Below are positions 61,852-64,000 of a DNA stretch of 64,000 nucleotides, one piece after another (the stretch's first letter is position 1; each line of letters begins with the position of its first letter). The translations under genes were made by a program, and so were the position numbers. This stretch comes from Tepidibacter hydrothermalis. GTDB lineage: Bacteria > Bacillota > Clostridia > Peptostreptococcales > Peptostreptococcaceae. The notes beneath the pieces were generated by a model, which saw only the letters and a list, made by a program, of their open reading frames with translations, had not been told where the DNA came from and searched no databases. The DNA lies in the NCBI RefSeq assembly GCF_029542625.1, contig NZ_CP120733.1:310001-374000 (forward strand). Reading direction: 5' to 3'.

Positions 61852-62054
61852 AAAAATAACGCGCATTAAAATACCGCTACTTAATTAATATTTTGATAAA
61901 ACTAGAGATTGTGACTTATTGAAAATCCTAAAAGTTCTAAACTCCCGTTGGTCAGACAACGAACTTTCTTAACGGATATTCAAACATCACAATCTGAGTT
62001 TTATAGTAAAATATTAATCAAAAAGTAGCTAACATTTTAATACGCGTTATTTTT
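61852..62054. repeat. Palindromic element A, full-length copy
   Basis: Ends AAAAATAACGCGCATTAAAATACCGCTAC and GTAGCTAACATTTTAATACGCGTTATTTTT pair; inner arms TTAATTAATATTTT/AAAATATTAATCAA and ATAAAACT/AGTTTTAT continue. Tip CTCCCGTTGGTCAGACAACG parallels the 28297 copy. Arm bases differ from that copy but stay paired. Confidence 0.75.
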
Positions 62055-62164
62055 AGTTACCTAATTAGTTGAAAAACATATATAAATATAAAAGTTAATG
62101 GGTTATTTAGCTTCTACACATTGAGAAGATAAAGAAAGGTTGTTTACACGGTAAAAAATTATTG

Positions 62165-62188
62165 ATAACGTACATTATACGAAGTTAT
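62165..62188 (+). other. lox-like half site
   Basis: TACATTATACGAAGTTAT (62171-62188) is identical to 18 bases of phage P1 loxP: the whole right 13-bp arm plus five spacer bases. The left arm is absent (only ATAAC remains at 62165-62169). The rest of the 62055-62312 gap shows only the ribosome site of the next gene. Confidence 0.4.
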
Positions 62189-62312
62189 AACATTTTAATC
62201 TAAAATTGTAAAATATATGAATATATATTGATTGTTTTTTTCAAATTCATGTTATAATTTAGTAGTATTTATATGGAATTAAATGATATTAAAATAGTAG
62301 AGAGGTATAAAA

Positions 62313-63272
62313 ATGTGGAAAAAAGAATTTATAAAAAAAATGTTTGCGATTAATATAGAGGATACCGATATATGCGGAGCAATAGATCTAAAATATAAAA
62401 ATATACCAAAATCATTATTTAGATATCGAACATTTGATGAAAAAGGACATAATCTTGATAATCTTGCTTCTGATAGTGTTTGGTTATCAAGTCCAATGGA
62501 TTTTAATGATCCATATGACTCTGCCTTAACCTTAAATTTGCAAAATAGGTTTTTTGATAATACTAAAAAAAATTTTATTGAAACTCTCAAAAAAAATAAA
62601 TCAGTATCGCAGAAAGAAATGAATATAATTAACAATCCAGATTATACGCAAGATGACTTATTTAGATTTGTTGTAAATAATAGTCCTGAAATACCTCATG
62701 ACAAAAAGGAAGAAGCATCAAAAATACTTAAATCCGTAATTCAAAAACAATTAGATAAACTCATAGCTGATTGTGATAGTTCATTTAAATCACTTATGTA
62801 TATTGCGTGTTTTAGTGAAGTTAAGGATTCAATATTAATGTGGAGCCATTATGCAGCAAATCATGAAGGATTTTGTATTGAATATGATTTTAAAAGATTA
62901 GGAAATAGTGACGTTAGAACTAGAATGCTTTATCCTGTGATTTACAACAATAATCTTTTTGATGCTACAGAATATCTAATGCCTTCTTCACAAAAAGAAA
63001 AAACGAATATTTTATTTAATCAATATGCAGCTATTAATAAATCGCAAGAATGGTCATATGAAAAAGAATGGCGTTTAATTATAGGAAGTGGTGTTTTAAA
63101 AAATGCTACGTCTTATAATTCACCAAAAGCGAACGCAATTTATCTTGGGGCTAGAGCTTCTGAAGAAAATATTAAAAAAGTTAAGCTTATTGCACAAAGT
63201 AAGAATATACCATTATATAAAATGGAAATGTCAAAATACCAATTTAAGTTAGAGCCAATATTATTAGATTAA
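62313..63272 (+). CDS. DUF2971 domain protein
   Basis: 319 aa. The core LFRYRTFDEKGHNLDNLASD, then WLSSPMDFNDPYDS, CFSEVKDSILMWSHYAANHEGFCIEYDF and EWRLIIG are DUF2971 (PF11185) signatures. Biochemical role unknown; such genes are often in variable or defence-related islands. Ribosome site AGAGAGGT. Lies right after the palindrome and lox-like site, consistent with an accessory region. Confidence 0.85.
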   Translation: MWKKEFIKKMFAINIEDTDICGAIDLKYKNIPKSLFRYRTFDEKGHNLDNLASDSVWLSSPMDFNDPYDSALTLNLQNRFFDNTKKNFIETLKKNKSVSQKEMNIINNPDYTQDDLFRFVVNNSPEIPHDKKEEASKILKSVIQKQLDKLIADCDSSFKSLMYIACFSEVKDSILMWSHYAANHEGFCIEYDFKRLGNSDVRTRMLYPVIYNNNLFDATEYLMPSSQKEKTNILFNQYAAINKSQEWSYEKEWRLIIGSGVLKNATSYNSPKANAIYLGARASEENIKKVKLIAQSKNIPLYKMEMSKYQFKLEPILLD

Positions 63273-63418
63273 ATAGGTTATTCAACACATGTAGTTAAGC
63301 ATCTTTTAATTAGTTTTTAAATACGAATTTTAGGTATAGTTGTGTTGCATTTGATTTTTGGTATAATATAGAAGGTTTCTAAAAATATTTATATATATAT
63401 TACATTCTGGTAGGTAGT

Positions 63419-63628
63419 ATGTTTTTTGAAAAAGATTTTTTAAAATCTATCTATTATGATAATTTTTTTCATGACATTTGTTTTACTTGTATATTTTCTT
63501 CTATTTTTATTCTTTATCACTTCAAGATGTTGGATATTTCTCAAAATGAAGCTAATTTGATAGGATTGGGAATTTTATTATTAACAGTATCTGATTTATT
63601 TTCTAGTGGAGATAGATATGAAAAATAA
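63419..63628 (+). CDS. Small membrane protein, unknown
   Basis: 69 aa with two hydrophobic segments (ICFTCIFSSIFILYHF; LIGLGILLLTVSDLF). The start ATG has a fair site (GGTAGGTAGT). The next frame begins inside its last codons, which suggests coupling. No family recognised. Confidence 0.45.
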   Translation: MFFEKDFLKSIYYDNFFHDICFTCIFSSIFILYHFKMLDISQNEANLIGLGILLLTVSDLFSSGDRYEK

Positions 63629-64000
63629 TATATTTTTTAGGATTAGGTATTATTATACTAGGACCTTATATTAAGAAAGATTATTTGCAAAAAATTAGTA
63701 TAGATTTTATTGCTATAACTTTATCTGGATTACTAGTGGTTTTTCTGGCAAATATAGTGAATAACATAAAAAATAATCGTGAAAAAATATGTTTGAAAAA
63801 TTTGGAAAATGAATTGAATAAACAAGAAAATTTATTAAATAAACAACAAATTATATTAGATGAACAAGAAGATATATTAAAAGAACAATAATCTATATTA
63901 AAAACACAACAAGATTCATTGAATAGCCAATTAAAGCTGTTAACTAAACAACAAGAGGCATCAGAAAAACAAGCATATTTAATAGTTCAATTAAATGAAG
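63618..64000 (+). pseudogene. Decayed membrane-anchored coiled-coil gene (runs off window)
   Basis: ATG at 63618 opens MKNNIFF, but then a slip in a six-T run is needed to reach the long frame (LGLGIIILGPYIKKDY, a membrane helix SGLLVVFLANIV, then KQENLLNKQQIILDEQEDIL). That frame has an in-frame TAA at 63889 followed by more of the same heptad pattern (SILKTQQDSLNSQLKLL) to the edge. One frameshift plus one nonsense change indicate a pseudogene, unless the frame is sequencing error. Confidence 0.6.

Noticed and set aside
1-64000. tRNA, rRNA, phage structural genes or an integrated plasmid
   Set aside because: No cloverleaf, rRNA signature, terminase, capsid, integrase or replication genes were seen on reading through both strands.

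Overview
The window is a stretch of AT-rich Firmicutes chromosome, most likely from a motile, spore-forming, strictly anaerobic, amino-acid-fermenting Clostridia. Peptostreptococcaceae or a close relative is my inference, not a proven placement. The evidence is an SspH-type spore protein, Spo0M, candidate Spo0A boxes, SigD-type chemoreceptor promoters, two selenoproteins read through in-frame UGA (FdhF and a peroxiredoxin), a selenocysteine formate dehydrogenase/[FeFe]-hydrogenase operon, and an indolepyruvate:ferredoxin oxidoreductase operon with a sigma-54 promoter. No rRNA, tRNA or CRISPR array was seen.

Layout. 0-5.8 kb: 3' part of a two-component system, a lipoprotein, a cyclase-family hydrolase, spo0M, an esterase and a small ribbon-helix-helix-like protein. 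5.9-8.3 kb: EamA transporter, then a graveyard holding a frameshifted spo0M copy, an acetyltransferase stub and a truncated copy of the RHH gene, then sspH. 8.3-11.3 kb: chemoreceptor with a Fur box, YnfA-like protein, reverse rubrerythrin. 11.5-16.8 kb: marR-hutP-antiporter, then a short, strongly promoted, non-coding RNA candidate made of GUAG units at an 8-nt period ending in a terminator, then a TrpX-type ABC transporter operon. 16.8-22 kb: copper-amine-oxidase-like stalk protein, chemoreceptor, two unknown proteins. 22-29.2 kb: mogA-mobA-fdhF-hycB-hydA-hycB plus a MOSC protein, a set matching hydrogen-dependent CO2 reductase (formate hydrogenlyase) and its molybdopterin cofactor. 29.2-39.8 kb: chemoreceptor with duplicated promoter, Rrf2 regulator, BrnQ, selenocysteine peroxiredoxin, DUF554, small membrane proteins, NADH oxidase. 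39.8-45 kb: secreted repeat protein, two-component system, diguanylate cyclase, trmB.

45.2-54.3 kb is the most coherent accessory locus. Four short Cys-rich precursor peptides (31-43 aa) are followed by a hairpin, a gluzincin-like metallopeptidase, a GNAT, an ABC exporter and a radical SAM/SPASM maturase. This is a RiPP (ranthipeptide/sactipeptide-like, Clo7bot-like) cluster. It abuts an agr-type quorum-sensing locus (LytTR regulator, GHKL kinase, AgrB, and an AgrD with Ser rather than Cys at the expected ring position), split by an IS3-family element sitting exactly between the convergent agrC and agrD genes. 54.4-61.8 kb: sigma-54 activator and its likely target, the hisC-iorA-iorB operon for aromatic amino acid oxidation, plus an MFS carrier. 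61.8-64 kb: a palindromic repeat, a lox-like half site, a DUF2971 gene and a decayed membrane coiled-coil gene.

Three dispersed non-coding repeat families run through the intergenic regions. One is a long palindrome whose arms co-vary while an internal bulge stays fixed.
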